Shown here: positions 24,581 through 33,840 of the stretch, one piece after another
Layout: each line of letters opens with the position of its first letter
How positions within the stretch are numbered: the stretch's first letter is position 1
NCBI GenBank assembly: GCA_003725585.1
Contig: RJMB01000001.1
Location: 372,001 to 436,000 of the forward strand
Direction of reading: 5' to 3'
Source of the DNA: Halostreptopolyspora alba
GTDB taxonomy: Bacteria > Actinomycetota > Actinomycetes > Streptosporangiales > Streptosporangiaceae
Length of the DNA: 64,000 nucleotides
The notes under the pieces: generated by a model
Told to the model about the DNA's origin: nothing
The model's database searches: none
What the model saw: only the letters and a program-made list of their open reading frames with translations
Made by a program: the position numbers and the translations under genes

Positions 24581-25789
24581 ATGGCCGTCACCGAGGACCC
24601 GGGGATCCTGCTCTACCCGCGGATCAAGAAGTCCCCCTTCTTCTACGCGTCGCGCCGGCACGGTGTGGCCAAGTACAGCGTGTACAACCACCGGTACCAC
24701 CCCCGCCACTACGGCGACCCCGTGAGTGAGTACTGGCACCTGCTGAACGGTGTCACGCTGTGGGATGTCGGCGGCGCGGAGCGCCAGGTCGAGATCACCG
24801 GCCCCGACGCGTTCACGTTCACGAACATGCTGGTCCCCAGGGATCTCAACAAGTGCAAGGTCGGGCAGTGCAAGTACGTCTTCATCACGGCGCCCGACGG
24901 TGGGATCATCAACGACCCCGTGCTGCTGCGTCTCGGGGAGAACCACTTCTGGCTCTCCCTCGCCGACAGTGACGTGCTGCTGTGGGCCAAGGGTCTGGCC
25001 CAGAACAGCGGGCTGGACGTCACGATCCGCGAACCCGACGTCGGCCCCATCCAGGTGCAGGGCCCCAAGTCGCGCGAGACCATGACCGACCTGTTCGGCT
25101 CGAGCGTCCTGGACATCCCGTACTACTACTGCCAGGAGTACGAGCTCGACGGTATGAGTGTGGTGGTGTCCCGCACCGGCTACACCTCCGAGCTCGGGTT
25201 CGAGATCTACCTGCGCAACGCGTCGCGGGACGGCGTCAAGCTGTGGGACAAGGTGATCGAGGCGGGCACGCCGTACGACATCCGCGTCATCGGCCCCTGC
25301 CACATCCGGCGGATCGAGGGCGGCATCCTGTCCTGGGGCAGCGACATCGACCTGGACACCAACCCGTTCGAGGTCGGCTACGGCTACGAGGTGAGCTGGA
25401 TGGTCGACCTGGAGCAGGAGGCCGACTTCGTCGGCAAGGAGGCCCTCAAGCGCATCCGGGACAACGGGGTCACCCGCAAGCTCGCCGGTGTCGAGATCGG
25501 CGGGGTCCCGTTGGGCTCCTACAACGACGGGACCATGATCGACACCTTCCCGGTGAAGGTGCCCGGGTCGGACGATGTCGTGGGGCAGGTGACCTCGGCC
25601 TGCTTCTCGCCGCGCCTGGAGAAGAACATCGGGTTCGCCCTGGTCCCGGTGGAGCTGGCGGCCGAGGGTACGGAGCTGCTGGTGGAGCGGCCCGGTGGCG
25701 CGGTTCCGGCGACGGTCGTGCCCAAGCCGTTCATCGACGCCAGCAAGACCATCCCGAAGCAGAACCTGCACCAGCTCGTCAACAGCTGA
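24581..25789 (+). CDS. GcvT-family methyltransferase, DMSP demethylase (DmdA)-like
   Basis: 402 aa, one GcvT fold (folate-binding domain ~50-300 plus C-terminal barrel). Blocks such as ERQVEITGPDA (~67-77), GGIINDPVLLRL, LSLADSD, WAKGLA, REPDVGPIQVQGPK and RIEGGILSWG match DmdA-type proteins, as I recall them, more than glycine-cleavage T-protein; the folate Asp region is NDP, not DD. DmdA moves an S-methyl from DMSP to THF, giving 5-methyl-THF. Here, next to MetF and ahead of dimethylglycine and sarcosine enzymes, a quaternary amine such as glycine betaine is an equally good substrate guess (inference). ATG 24581 has GGAGG five bases upstream; an in-frame ATG four codons earlier overlaps that site. 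Confidence 0.85.
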   Translation: MAVTEDPGILLYPRIKKSPFFYASRRHGVAKYSVYNHRYHPRHYGDPVSEYWHLLNGVTLWDVGGAERQVEITGPDAFTFTNMLVPRDLNKCKVGQCKYVFITAPDGGIINDPVLLRLGENHFWLSLADSDVLLWAKGLAQNSGLDVTIREPDVGPIQVQGPKSRETMTDLFGSSVLDIPYYYCQEYELDGMSVVVSRTGYTSELGFEIYLRNASRDGVKLWDKVIEAGTPYDIRVIGPCHIRRIEGGILSWGSDIDLDTNPFEVGYGYEVSWMVDLEQEADFVGKEALKRIRDNGVTRKLAGVEIGGVPLGSYNDGTMIDTFPVKVPGSDDVVGQVTSACFSPRLEKNIGFALVPVELAAEGTELLVERPGGAVPATVVPKPFIDASKTIPKQNLHQLVNS

Positions 25790-25797
25790 GATCGCGG

Positions 25798-25831
25798 CCG
25801 GTCCTCCTGACCCGCGGGTCAGGAGGACCGG
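25798..25831. terminator. Perfect 34-bp palindrome after the DmdA-like gene
   Basis: Arms 25798-25814 (CCGGTCCTCCTGACCCG) and 25815-25831 are exactly complementary without a loop, starting 8 bp after the stop codon. It probably terminates the 24581 transcript and so separates it from the 26164 operon. Confidence 0.75.
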
Positions 25832-25966
25832 GTATTCCCTCACCTCCGGGCGAGTCGGGCGAGGGCGCGCCCGGAGGTACTCGGACATTGTCCCGGTCGG
25901 GGTGGACCGCCTCAAAACACGAGGGAGGCCGGCTCCTCCCCGCTGACGGGACGACTCTCGAGAGCC

Positions 25967-25995
25967 AAACTAGTTGCTTATTAAGCAACTAGTTT
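25967..25995. promoter_or_regulatory. AT-rich perfect palindrome (operator or terminator)
   Basis: AAACTAGTTGCTTA (25967-25980), a central T, then TAAGCAACTAGTTT (25982-25995), followed by TTCTATT. The core TAGTTGC...GCAACTA recurs upstream of the MarR gene at 63573-63592. It could be a MarR operator of the downstream dimethylglycine operon, or a second terminator since a T-run follows. It lies 170 bp before the ATG at 26164. Confidence 0.55.
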
Positions 25996-26074
25996 TTCTA
26001 TTAGAAACAGAGCGCCGACTGGGCGTCGTTCGCGACGGAGCCCGAAAAGGCGATTCCACGCCTGGTGGAAACCC

Positions 26075-26129
26075 TTGACACGGCTTGCTGTGCGTCAGAC
26101 CCTGTTGCGTAACGCGCTGTTCGTTGCGT
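26075..26129 (+). promoter_or_regulatory. Promoter region of the dimethylglycine/sarcosine operon with GTTGCGT pair
   Basis: TTGACA (26075-26080) resembles a -35 box. GTTGCGT at 26104 and 26123 repeat with the same 19-bp step seen upstream of gene 24581. The second copy (GTTGCGTTTAAAGAAAC) also resembles the left arm of the MarR-linked palindrome at 63573. No strong -10 is visible at 17 bp. Repression or activation through these repeats is inferred. Confidence 0.6.
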
Positions 26130-26163
26130 TTAAAGAAACTTCGATGGCGAAGGTAGGAGTGCC

Positions 26164-28647
26164 ATGCCTGCTCCCGATCCCGCCCCTCGAGCCACCCCCA
26201 GAGTCGTCGTGATCGGCGCGGGCATCGTTGGCTGCGCGCTCGCCGACGAGCTCACGATGCGGGGCTACACCGACGTCACGGTGGTCGACCAGGGCGATGT
26301 GTACACCACGGGCGGTTCGACCTCGCACGCTCCCGGCCTGGTCTTCCAGACCAGCGGGGCCAAGGCCATGTCCGACTTCGCCAGCTACACCGTGCGCAAG
26401 TACGAGACGCTGCGTCACGACGGTCGCCCCTGCTTCAACGCGGTGGGCGGTCTGGAACTCGCGGTCGCCCCGGAACGGCTCGACGAGCTGCATCGGCGCT
26501 GCGGCTGGGCACGGTCGTGGGGGATCGAGGCCCGGATACTGTCCCCGGAGGAGTGCGCCGAGATGCACCCCCTCGTCGAGGCCGACCGGATCCTCGGCGG
26601 GCTGTACACCCCCGCCGACGGTCTTGCCAACGCCGTCGGGGCCGCCGCGGCGCAGGGCGAGGCGGCGGTCTGGCGCGGCGCGCGCTTCCTCCCGCGGCAC
26701 GAGGTGACCGACATCGAGGTCAGCGGTGGTCGCGTCACCGGTGTCGTCACCGACCAGGGGACTATCGAGGCCGACCTCGTCGTCTGCTCCGCGGGCATGT
26801 GGGGCCCGCGTATCGCCGGCATGGTGGGGATGACGCTCCCACTCACCCCACTGGCGCACCAGTTCGGCTGGACCGGCCGGGTCCCCGCGCTGTCCGGCGC
26901 GGTCGGCCAGGACGGCGAGGAGCGCCACCCGATCCTGCGCTACCAGGAGCGCGACCTCTACTACCGGGGTGACGGCGAACGCGTCGGGATCGGTTACTAC
27001 GGGCACCGCCCCATGCCCGTCGACCCCGCCGCCATCGGGAGCCCGGCCACCGCCGGCGATCGCCCGATGCCGTCGATGCTGCCGTTCACCCCCGAGGACT
27101 TCGCGCCCGCCTGGAGCGACACCCTGGGGCTGTTGCCGGCGCTGGGCGACACCAAGGTGGAGGAGGGCTTCAACGGGCTGTTCTCCTTCACGCCCGACAA
27201 CATGCCGCTGATCGGGGAGTCTCCCGACGTCGCCGGATTCTGGGTCGCCGAGGCGGTGTGGATCACGCACTCCGCCGGGGTGGCGCGCGCCACCGCCGAG
27301 CGGATCGTCGACGGCCAGTCGACCTTCGACCTGCACGCCTGCGACATCAACCGGTTCCAGCCCCACCAGCTCGCGCCCAGCTACATGCTCGAGCGCGACT
27401 GCCAGAACTTCGTGGAGGTCTACGACGCCATCCACCCGCAGCAGCCCATGGAGGAGCCGCGGCCGCTGCGTGTCGCCCCGTTCTACTCGCGCCAGACCGA
27501 GCTGGGCGCCTTCCAGCTGGAGGCGTCCGGGTGGGAGCGGCCCCACTGGTACGAGGCCAACGCCGACCTGGTCGCGGACCGCGACATCGCCACCCCGGGA
27601 CCGTGGGCCCGGCGGTACTGGTCGCCCATCATCGGGGCCGAGGCGCAGATCACCCGGGAGCGGGTGGCGCTCTACGACATGTCCTCGCTCATGCGCGCGG
27701 AGGTGACCGGACCCGGCTCCGCGGAGTTCCTGGACCGTGTCACCACCGCCCGCGCGCAGCGTGTGCCCGGCGCCGTCAGCTACTGTCTACTGCTCGACGA
27801 GCGTGGCCACCTGCGGGGTGACATCACCATCGCCCGGGTGAGCGAGAACCACTTCCAGCTCGGGGTGAACAGCCAGCTCGACCTTGACTGGCTGCGCCGT
27901 CACCTGCCCGAGGACGGCACGGTGCAGGTTCGCGACATCACCTCCCAGACCACCTGCATCGGGGTGTGGGGGCCGCTGGCCCGCGACCTGGTGCAGCCGC
28001 TGGCCGACCACGACCTCAGCAACGACGGGCTGCGGTATTTCCGCTGCGCCCGGTTCCACGTCAACGAGGTCCCGGTGCTGGCGATGCGCGTCTCCTACGT
28101 GGGCGAGCTCGGGTGGGAGCTCTACACCACCCCCGATCTCGGGCTGCGCCTGTGGGACACGCTGTGGCGGGCCGGCCAGCCGCTGGGGGTGATCGCCGCC
28201 GGCCGCGGCGCCTTCAACAGCCTGCGTCTGGAGAAGGGCTACCGCGCGTTCGGCGTGGACATGACCGACGAACACGACCCCTACGAGGCCGGAGTCGGAT
28301 TCGCGCTGCGGATGAACAAGGGCGACTACATCGGTCGCTCGGCCGTCGAGGACCGCGACCCGGACAGTGTCCGGCGCAAGCTGACGTGTCTGACGTTCGC
28401 CGACCCCGCCGACACGGTCATGGGCGGAGAACCCGTCTACCACCCCGGCGACGACTCCGCGATCGGCTACGTCACCAGCGCGGGCTGGGGGTACACGATC
28501 GGGACCGGGATCGCCTACGCCTGGGTGCCCCCGTCGGCGAGTGCTCCCGGATCCGAGCTGGAGATCGGCTACTTCGATCGCCGCGTGCCGGCCACGACCG
28601 CGACCGACCCCCTGTTCGACCCGGACATGAAGAGGCTGCGGGTATGA
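26164..28647 (+). CDS. Dimethylglycine oxidase/dehydrogenase-like FAD-GcvT fusion
   Basis: 827 aa. The N-terminal half (~1-410) is a DAO-type FAD domain: [17 protein letters not shown] (~14-30) and [14 protein letters not shown], whose His is at the covalent-flavin position of dimethylglycine and sarcosine dehydrogenases. The C-terminal half (~430-827) is a GcvT folate-binding domain ([21 protein letters not shown] region, [23 protein letters not shown]). The enzyme oxidises an N-methyl group to an iminium and transfers the carbon to THF as methylene-THF. N,N-dimethylglycine is the likely substrate; sarcosine or related methylamines are possible. ATG 26164 follows AGGAG. The next gene, soxB-like, starts within its stop (ATGA). 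Confidence 0.9.
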   Translation: MPAPDPAPRATPRVVVIGAGIVGCALADELTMRGYTDVTVVDQGDVYTTGGSTSHAPGLVFQTSGAKAMSDFASYTVRKYETLRHDGRPCFNAVGGLELAVAPERLDELHRRCGWARSWGIEARILSPEECAEMHPLVEADRILGGLYTPADGLANAVGAAAAQGEAAVWRGARFLPRHEVTDIEVSGGRVTGVVTDQGTIEADLVVCSAGMWGPRIAGMVGMTLPLTPLAHQFGWTGRVPALSGAVGQDGEERHPILRYQERDLYYRGDGERVGIGYYGHRPMPVDPAAIGSPATAGDRPMPSMLPFTPEDFAPAWSDTLGLLPALGDTKVEEGFNGLFSFTPDNMPLIGESPDVAGFWVAEAVWITHSAGVARATAERIVDGQSTFDLHACDINRFQPHQLAPSYMLERDCQNFVEVYDAIHPQQPMEEPRPLRVAPFYSRQTELGAFQLEASGWERPHWYEANADLVADRDIATPGPWARRYWSPIIGAEAQITRERVALYDMSSLMRAEVTGPGSAEFLDRVTTARAQRVPGAVSYCLLLDERGHLRGDITIARVSENHFQLGVNSQLDLDWLRRHLPEDGTVQVRDITSQTTCIGVWGPLARDLVQPLADHDLSNDGLRYFRCARFHVNEVPVLAMRVSYVGELGWELYTTPDLGLRLWDTLWRAGQPLGVIAAGRGAFNSLRLEKGYRAFGVDMTDEHDPYEAGVGFALRMNKGDYIGRSAVEDRDPDSVRRKLTCLTFADPADTVMGGEPVYHPGDDSAIGYVTSAGWGYTIGTGIAYAWVPPSASAPGSELEIGYFDRRVPATTATDPLFDPDMKRLRV

Positions 28648-29843
28648 CTCCGGAACCGTTGTGGAAGACACGAGAGCCGGCCGCCAGCTATGACGCCGTG
28701 GTGGTGGGGGCCGGCGGGCACGGCCTGGCCACCGCCTACTACCTGGCCCGCGACCACGGCATCACCAACGTCGCGGTGCTGGAGCGCGGTTGGCTGGCCG
28801 GTGGCAACATGGCGCGCAACACCCAGATCGTCCGTTCGAACTACCTGTGGGACGCCAGCGCGGGACTCTACGAGCACGCGCTGCGGCTGTGGGAGGGCCT
28901 GGAGAACGAGCTGGACCGCGAACTCGAGTTCAGCCAGCGCGGGGTGCTCAACCTCGCCCACACCACCCACGACGTGCGCGAGTCGGTGCGCCGGGTGAAC
29001 GCTAACCGGCTCAACGGGATCGACGCCGAGTGGCTCGACCCCGAGGAGGTCAAGAAGCTCGTCCCGATCATCAACATCAGCCCGGAGCTGCGCTACCCGG
29101 TCATGGGCGCCACCTACCAGCCGCGGGCCGGCATCGCCGACCACGACCAGGTCGCCTGGGGCTACGCCGCGGCCGCCGACCGGCTCGGGGTGCACCTCAT
29201 CGAGGGGTGTGAGGTCACCGGGTTCCAGCGCAGCGGCGACCGGATCACCGGGGTGCACACCTCGCGCGGGCCCATCGCCGCCGGCAGGGTCGCGCTGTGC
29301 GCGGCGGGGCACACGTCGGTGCTGCTCGACACGCTCGGGCTGCGGCTACCGCTGCAGAGCCACCCGTTGCAGGCGTTGGTGACCCAGTTGGTGGAGCCGG
29401 TGATCGACACGGTGGTCATGTCCAACACCGTCCACGTCTACGTCAGCCAGGTCGCCAAGGGCGAGTTGGTCATGGGCGCCGGAATCGACGCCTACAACGG
29501 CTACGGCCGGCGGGGCTCCTTCCGCACGATCGAACGCGAGATGGAAGCCGCCCTGGCGCTGTACCCCGTCTTCGCCCACTCCCACCTGCTGCGGAGCTGG
29601 GGCGGGATCGTCGACGTCTCACCGGACGCCTCCCCGATCATCGGCCGTACCCCGTTCGAGGGGCTCTACGTGAACTGCGGGTGGGGAACCGGTGGGTACA
29701 AGGCGACCCCCGGTGCCGGTCACGTCCTCGCCGACACCGTCGCCAACGACCGGCCACACCCGCTCGCCGAGCCGTACGCGCTCGAGCGCTTCACCAGTGG
29801 GGCGCTGATCGACGAGCACGGCGCGGCGGCGGTCGCGCACTGA
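28644..29843 (+). CDS. soxB: Sarcosine oxidase subunit beta
   Basis: 399 aa FAD protein (DAO family). It has [21 protein letters not shown] (as [17 protein letters not shown], ~21-37) and [34 protein letters not shown] is the loop that in heterotetrameric sarcosine oxidases carries the His linked to [21 protein letters not shown] and [16 protein letters not shown] close the FAD domain. With SoxA, D and G it oxidises sarcosine to glycine, H2O2 and methylene-THF. It overlaps the preceding gene by 4 nt and is followed by soxD after 38 bp. Confidence 0.93.
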   Translation: MTPEPLWKTREPAASYDAVVVGAGGHGLATAYYLARDHGITNVAVLERGWLAGGNMARNTQIVRSNYLWDASAGLYEHALRLWEGLENELDRELEFSQRGVLNLAHTTHDVRESVRRVNANRLNGIDAEWLDPEEVKKLVPIINISPELRYPVMGATYQPRAGIADHDQVAWGYAAAADRLGVHLIEGCEVTGFQRSGDRITGVHTSRGPIAAGRVALCAAGHTSVLLDTLGLRLPLQSHPLQALVTQLVEPVIDTVVMSNTVHVYVSQVAKGELVMGAGIDAYNGYGRRGSFRTIEREMEAALALYPVFAHSHLLRSWGGIVDVSPDASPIIGRTPFEGLYVNCGWGTGGYKATPGAGHVLADTVANDRPHPLAEPYALERFTSGALIDEHGAAAVAH

Positions 29844-29881
29844 CCAACGCATCGACCACCGAATGGGAGGACGTCACCGGA

Positions 29882-30163
29882 ATGCTGCTCATCCCCTGCC
29901 CGTGGTGTGGACCACGTGACGAGGCCGAGTTCCGCTACGGCGGGCAGGCCCGGGTCGCCTACCCCGAGGACCCGTGGGCACTCGACGACACCGCCTGGGC
30001 CGAGTACCTGTTCGTCCGGGACAACCCCGAGGGGTGGTTCGCCGAACGCTGGTTCCACACGGCGGGGTGCCGCCGGTGGTGCGACGTCATGCGCGACACG
30101 GCGACCAACCGGGTCGCGGGTTCCGCCCCCACTGGAGCGAGTCTCACGGAGGTGACCAAGTGA
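29882..30163 (+). CDS. soxD: Sarcosine oxidase subunit delta
   Basis: 93 aa, typical delta length. CPWCG near the N-terminus (residues 6-10) and HTAGCRRWCD provide the Cys/His set that binds zinc in this subunit; RYGGQARVAYP and WFHTAGCRRWC are family hallmarks. It has a structural role in the heterotetramer. Start ATG 29882 is preceded by GGGAGG. Its TGA overlaps the GTG of soxA, implying coupling. Confidence 0.93.
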   Translation: MLLIPCPWCGPRDEAEFRYGGQARVAYPEDPWALDDTAWAEYLFVRDNPEGWFAERWFHTAGCRRWCDVMRDTATNRVAGSAPTGASLTEVTK

Positions 30164-33021
30164 CCGGATTCCGCTCCGTTCCCGTGCCCGCGGGCAGCGA
30201 GGCCACGGTCAGTTTCAACGGCCGGGAGCTGGCCGCCCGCGCCGGAGAGCCGCTGGCGGCCACCCTACTGGCCAACGGGGTGCGCACGGTCGCCTCCGGG
30301 GTCTACACCGACCGCCCCCGCGGCATCGTCGGCCTGGGCACCGAGGAGCCGTGCGGCTACGTCCGCGTCGACTCCCCACCCATCGAGAGCATGGCCCAGG
30401 CAACGCGGGTGGAGACGCACGACGGGCTGTGCGCCAGGTCACTCAACGGGTACGCCCGGCTGCCCGAGGGGGAGGAGGCGCCCCGCGGCGACCGCGTGTG
30501 GGCCCACTGCGACGTCCTGGTCGTGGGCGCGGGACCCGCCGGGATCGCGGCGGCCACGGCCGCCGCCCGCGCCGGCGCCCGGGTGATCCTGGCCTGTGAC
30601 GCCCCACAGCCCGGCGGAGGACTGGCGGGCGAGTGGGACGCGGCCGAGGGAACCGCCGCGCGCGAGTGGCAGGAGCCGCGGATCGCCGCCCTGCGTGACG
30701 AGCCGGAACTGCGTCTGCTGACCCGGACCACCGTGACCGGTCTCTACGACCACGGCGAGGTGGTGGCTCTGGAGCGCCGGCCGCACGCCGCCGCCAGCGG
30801 CGGTGCGGTGCACCGGCTCTGGCACATCCGGGCCGGGCGTACCGTGCTGGCCACGGGTTCCTGTGAGCGTCCGATCGTGTTCGAGGGCAACGACCGCCCC
30901 GGTGTCATGCTGGCCGGCGCCGCGGTGGGGTACGCCCGGCGGCACGGGGTGCTCGCCGGGCAGCGGGCCGTGGTGTTCGGCTGCCACGACGAGGCCCTGT
31001 GGGCCGCCGTCGCGCTGCACGAGGCCGGCGCCACCATCGTCGCGGTGGCCGACGCCCGTCCCGCCCCGGGCCCCGCTCCCGTCGCCGCGCTGTACGAACG
31101 AGGCATCGGTGTGCTCACCGCCAGCGGGGTCACACGTACCACCGGGGGCTCGGGCGGGGTCCTGAGCGCGGCCACGGTCGCCCCGATCGATTCCGACGGC
31201 AACGCCACCGGCGAGGGACGCTCGTTCCCGTGTGACCTGCTGGCTGTCTCCGGTGGCCACGACCCCGCCACCGCCCTCGCGGCCCACAGCGGGGGCCGCA
31301 AACGCTGGTCGCCCGAGCACGCCGCGTTCCTGCCCGACCAGACTCCGCCCGGGGTGCGGCTGGCCGGCGCCGCGGCCGGAACCCGGAACCCGGCCGCCGC
31401 CCGCGACCAGGGGGAGCGAGTGGGACACGCGGCCGCGGTCGAGGCGCTGGCGCACGAGTCGGCCACGGACGGCGCCGAGGTGGCCGACGACGGCGCGGCC
31501 GCTCCCGTGGTGGGGTCGGGGCACACCCCGCCCATGGCGCTGTGGACGGTCGCCGACGCCCGCACCGACGAGCGGCGGGCCTTCGTCGACCTGCACCGTG
31601 ACGCCACCCTGGCTGACATCCGCGACGCCATCGGTGCCGGGATGACCTCCATCGAGCACATCAAGCGCTACACCACCATCGGCACCGGCCCCGACCAGGG
31701 GCGGACGTCGGGGGTTCCGGCGACGGGGATCGTCGCGGGGCTGCTCGACCGCACGATGGACGAGGTGGGCGGTACCGGCAGTCGCCCGCCGTGGGTGCCG
31801 ATACCGCTCACCGCTGTTGCCGGGCGCGAGCTGGGGGAGCTTTTCGACCCGGCGCGCCGCACGCCCATGCACGACTGGCACGTCGCCCAGGGGGCCGTGT
31901 TCGAGGACGTCGGCCAGTGGAAGCGGCCCCGCTACTTCCCACGGGAGGGCGAGGACATGCGTGCGGCTCTGCAGCGCGAGTGCCGTGCCGCGCGTGAGAG
32001 CGTCGGAGCGCTGGACGCCTCCACGCTCGGAAAGATCATGGTGGAGGGGAGGGACGCCGGGACGTTCCTCGACCGGATCTACGCCAACAACTTCTCCACG
32101 CTGAGGCCGGGCCGCTGCCGCTACGGGGTCATGTGCACCGCCGACGGCATGGTCCTCGACGACGGTGTGGCCGTGCGGCTTTCCGACACCCAGTACATGT
32201 GCACCACCACCTCCGGTAACGCCGACACGGTACGCGCCTGGCTGGAGGAGTGGGCACAGACCGAGTGGCCCGAGCTGTGCGTGCACATTACCGACGTCAC
32301 CGACCACTGGGCCACCATCAGTGTGGTGGGTCCGCGTTCGCGCGACGTCATGGCGCGGCTCGCCCCCCGTGAGGACCTCTCCGCCGAGGGGTTCGCGTTC
32401 ATGACCTACCGCGACACCACGGTGCTCGGGGTGCCCGCCCGGATCCTGCGGGTCAGCTTCACCGGCGAGCTGACCTTCGAGGTCAACGTGCCCGCGTGGT
32501 ACGGACGGGCCATCTGGGAGGCGGTCATGGCCGCCGGGCACCCCTACGGCATCACCCCGTACGGCACCGAGGGCATGCACCTGCTCCGGGCGGAGAAGGG
32601 CTTCATCGTCGTGGGCCACGAGACCGACGGCACCGTCACCCCGGTCGATGTCGGGTTGGGGTGGGCGGTGTCCAAGCGCAAGGACTTCGTCGGCAAACGC
32701 TCCCTGTGGCGTCCCGACACCGCCCGTGAGGACCGCCAGCAGCTGGTCGGGCTGATGCCCGAGGACGGGGACCACGTGGTGGCCGAGGGGGCGCAACTGG
32801 TGGCGGAGCGGCCCGGGTCCGTCCCGGTGTCCATGCAGGGCCACGTGACCTCCTCCTACCTCAGTCCCGCGTTGGGCCGGTCGTTCGCGCTCGGGCTGCT
32901 GAGTCAGGGGCGGGAGCGACACGGTGACCGGGTGTACGCGGTGCACCTGGACGAGGCGGTCCCGGTCACGGTGACCGACCCGGTGTTCTACGACAAGGAG
33001 GGGAGTCGGCGCGATGGATGA
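30160..33021 (+). CDS. soxA: Sarcosine oxidase subunit alpha
   Basis: 953 aa, standard for the family. The order is a ferredoxin-like N-terminal region (VSFNGRELAARAGEPLAATL, CGYVRVD), an NAD/FAD-type nucleotide-binding domain (DVLVVGAGPAGIAAATAAAR, ~120-140), a central region, and a C-terminal GcvT/THF-binding domain from ~580 (GALDASTLGKIMVEGRDAG, RYGVMCTADGMVLDDGVAVR, SFTGELTFEVNVP). The THF domain captures formaldehyde as 5,10-methylene-THF. GTG 30160 is chosen: GGAGG lies 8 nt upstream and the sequence then starts FRSVPVPAGSEATVSF. It overlaps soxD by 4 nt and soxG by 8 nt. Confidence 0.94.
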   Translation: MTGFRSVPVPAGSEATVSFNGRELAARAGEPLAATLLANGVRTVASGVYTDRPRGIVGLGTEEPCGYVRVDSPPIESMAQATRVETHDGLCARSLNGYARLPEGEEAPRGDRVWAHCDVLVVGAGPAGIAAATAAARAGARVILACDAPQPGGGLAGEWDAAEGTAAREWQEPRIAALRDEPELRLLTRTTVTGLYDHGEVVALERRPHAAASGGAVHRLWHIRAGRTVLATGSCERPIVFEGNDRPGVMLAGAAVGYARRHGVLAGQRAVVFGCHDEALWAAVALHEAGATIVAVADARPAPGPAPVAALYERGIGVLTASGVTRTTGGSGGVLSAATVAPIDSDGNATGEGRSFPCDLLAVSGGHDPATALAAHSGGRKRWSPEHAAFLPDQTPPGVRLAGAAAGTRNPAAARDQGERVGHAAAVEALAHESATDGAEVADDGAAAPVVGSGHTPPMALWTVADARTDERRAFVDLHRDATLADIRDAIGAGMTSIEHIKRYTTIGTGPDQGRTSGVPATGIVAGLLDRTMDEVGGTGSRPPWVPIPLTAVAGRELGELFDPARRTPMHDWHVAQGAVFEDVGQWKRPRYFPREGEDMRAALQRECRAARESVGALDASTLGKIMVEGRDAGTFLDRIYANNFSTLRPGRCRYGVMCTADGMVLDDGVAVRLSDTQYMCTTTSGNADTVRAWLEEWAQTEWPELCVHITDVTDHWATISVVGPRSRDVMARLAPREDLSAEGFAFMTYRDTTVLGVPARILRVSFTGELTFEVNVPAWYGRAIWEAVMAAGHPYGITPYGTEGMHLLRAEKGFIVVGHETDGTVTPVDVGLGWAVSKRKDFVGKRSLWRPDTAREDRQQLVGLMPEDGDHVVAEGAQLVAERPGSVPVSMQGHVTSSYLSPALGRSFALGLLSQGRERHGDRVYAVHLDEAVPVTVTDPVFYDKEGSRRDG

Positions 33022-33649
33022 GGCCGTGAACCCAACGCTTCCGTTGCCGCGCGTCGAACGGCAGAGTCCCGCCGGGCACCTGGCGCAACGTTGCGCGGCC
33101 ACCGGGTCCGACTCGACGGTGACCCTGTACGAGGTGCCGTTCCTCGCCCAGGTGGAGCTGCGGGTGGATCCGGGGGAGGAGCGGTGCGCGGCGCGCACGG
33201 CGGGTGAGTTCCTGGGGTGCGCGCTGCCGGAGCCGGGCCGGTGGACCGGCCACGGTCGGCCGCACGCGCTGTGGTGTGGCCCGGGCTGGTACCTGGTCGT
33301 CGACGACAGTGCGACCGGGCGCGGTCTGGCCGCCGGTCTGGCCGCGGCCGTGGGGGGTGAGTACGGGGCGCAGTGCGCCAGTGTCGTCGATGTCTCGGCC
33401 CAGCGCACCGTGTTGGAACTGCGGGGGCCGCGGGCGCGTGAGGTGCTCGCTCACGGCTGTGATCTCGACCTGCACCCCCGGAGGTTCGGGCCCGGCAACT
33501 ACACGCACACGCTGCTCGCCAAGGCCACCGTTGGCCTGCAGCAGCTCGACAACGGGCCGACCTACCGGCTGCTGGTGCGGGCCTCCTACGCCGACTACCT
33601 GGTTAATTGGCTTCTGGACGCGATGTGTGAGCACGTGATGGAGCACTGA
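33014..33649 (+). CDS. soxG: Sarcosine oxidase subunit gamma
   Basis: 211 aa. The pattern is GcvT-like but truncated: GPGWYLVVDDS, VVDVSAQRTVLELRGPRAREVLAHGCDLDLHPRRFGPG (quoted as RTVLELRGPRAREVLAHGCD) and NYTHTLLAKATVGL, all typical of SoxG/YgfZ-like gamma subunits. It completes the BDAG operon. ATG 33014 overlaps the soxA end. A perfect 14-bp palindrome GCGCAACGTTGCGC (33083-33096) lies near its 5' end and consists of two inverted GTTGCGC half-sites like those in the upstream control regions. Confidence 0.9.
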   Translation: MDEAVNPTLPLPRVERQSPAGHLAQRCAATGSDSTVTLYEVPFLAQVELRVDPGEERCAARTAGEFLGCALPEPGRWTGHGRPHALWCGPGWYLVVDDSATGRGLAAGLAAAVGGEYGAQCASVVDVSAQRTVLELRGPRAREVLAHGCDLDLHPRRFGPGNYTHTLLAKATVGLQQLDNGPTYRLLVRASYADYLVNWLLDAMCEHVMEH

Positions 33650-33794
33650 TGGCTACCGGACCGGGCTTCGGGGTGGGTATGCCGGACTTCGGGCGAGGGC
33701 CGGTGCCGCCGACCCCTGGAGCCGAGCTGTACCCGTCAACCCCGTCGATAGGATCGTTAAACACCTTCTCACCTGCAAAAATTAAGCGTGAGAC

Positions 33795-33810
33795 GTTCCT
33801 GTCCAGGAAC
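33795..33810. promoter_or_regulatory. Inverted repeat upstream of IclR gene
   Basis: GTTCCTG (33795-33801), TC, CAGGAAC (33804-33810), followed by AGTTCC, 30 bp before the ATG of the IclR gene. The TTCC...GGAA symmetry is compatible with an IclR-type autoregulatory site (inference). Confidence 0.5.
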
Positions 33811-33840
33811 AGTTCCGACTTCGCCACTATCGTGGTTGTC

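Noticed and set aside
30439..33408. Very long minus-strand open frame opposite soxA
   Set aside because: It is the antisense of soxA/soxG codons, a common artefact of high-GC third positions; the plus-strand product is unmistakable.
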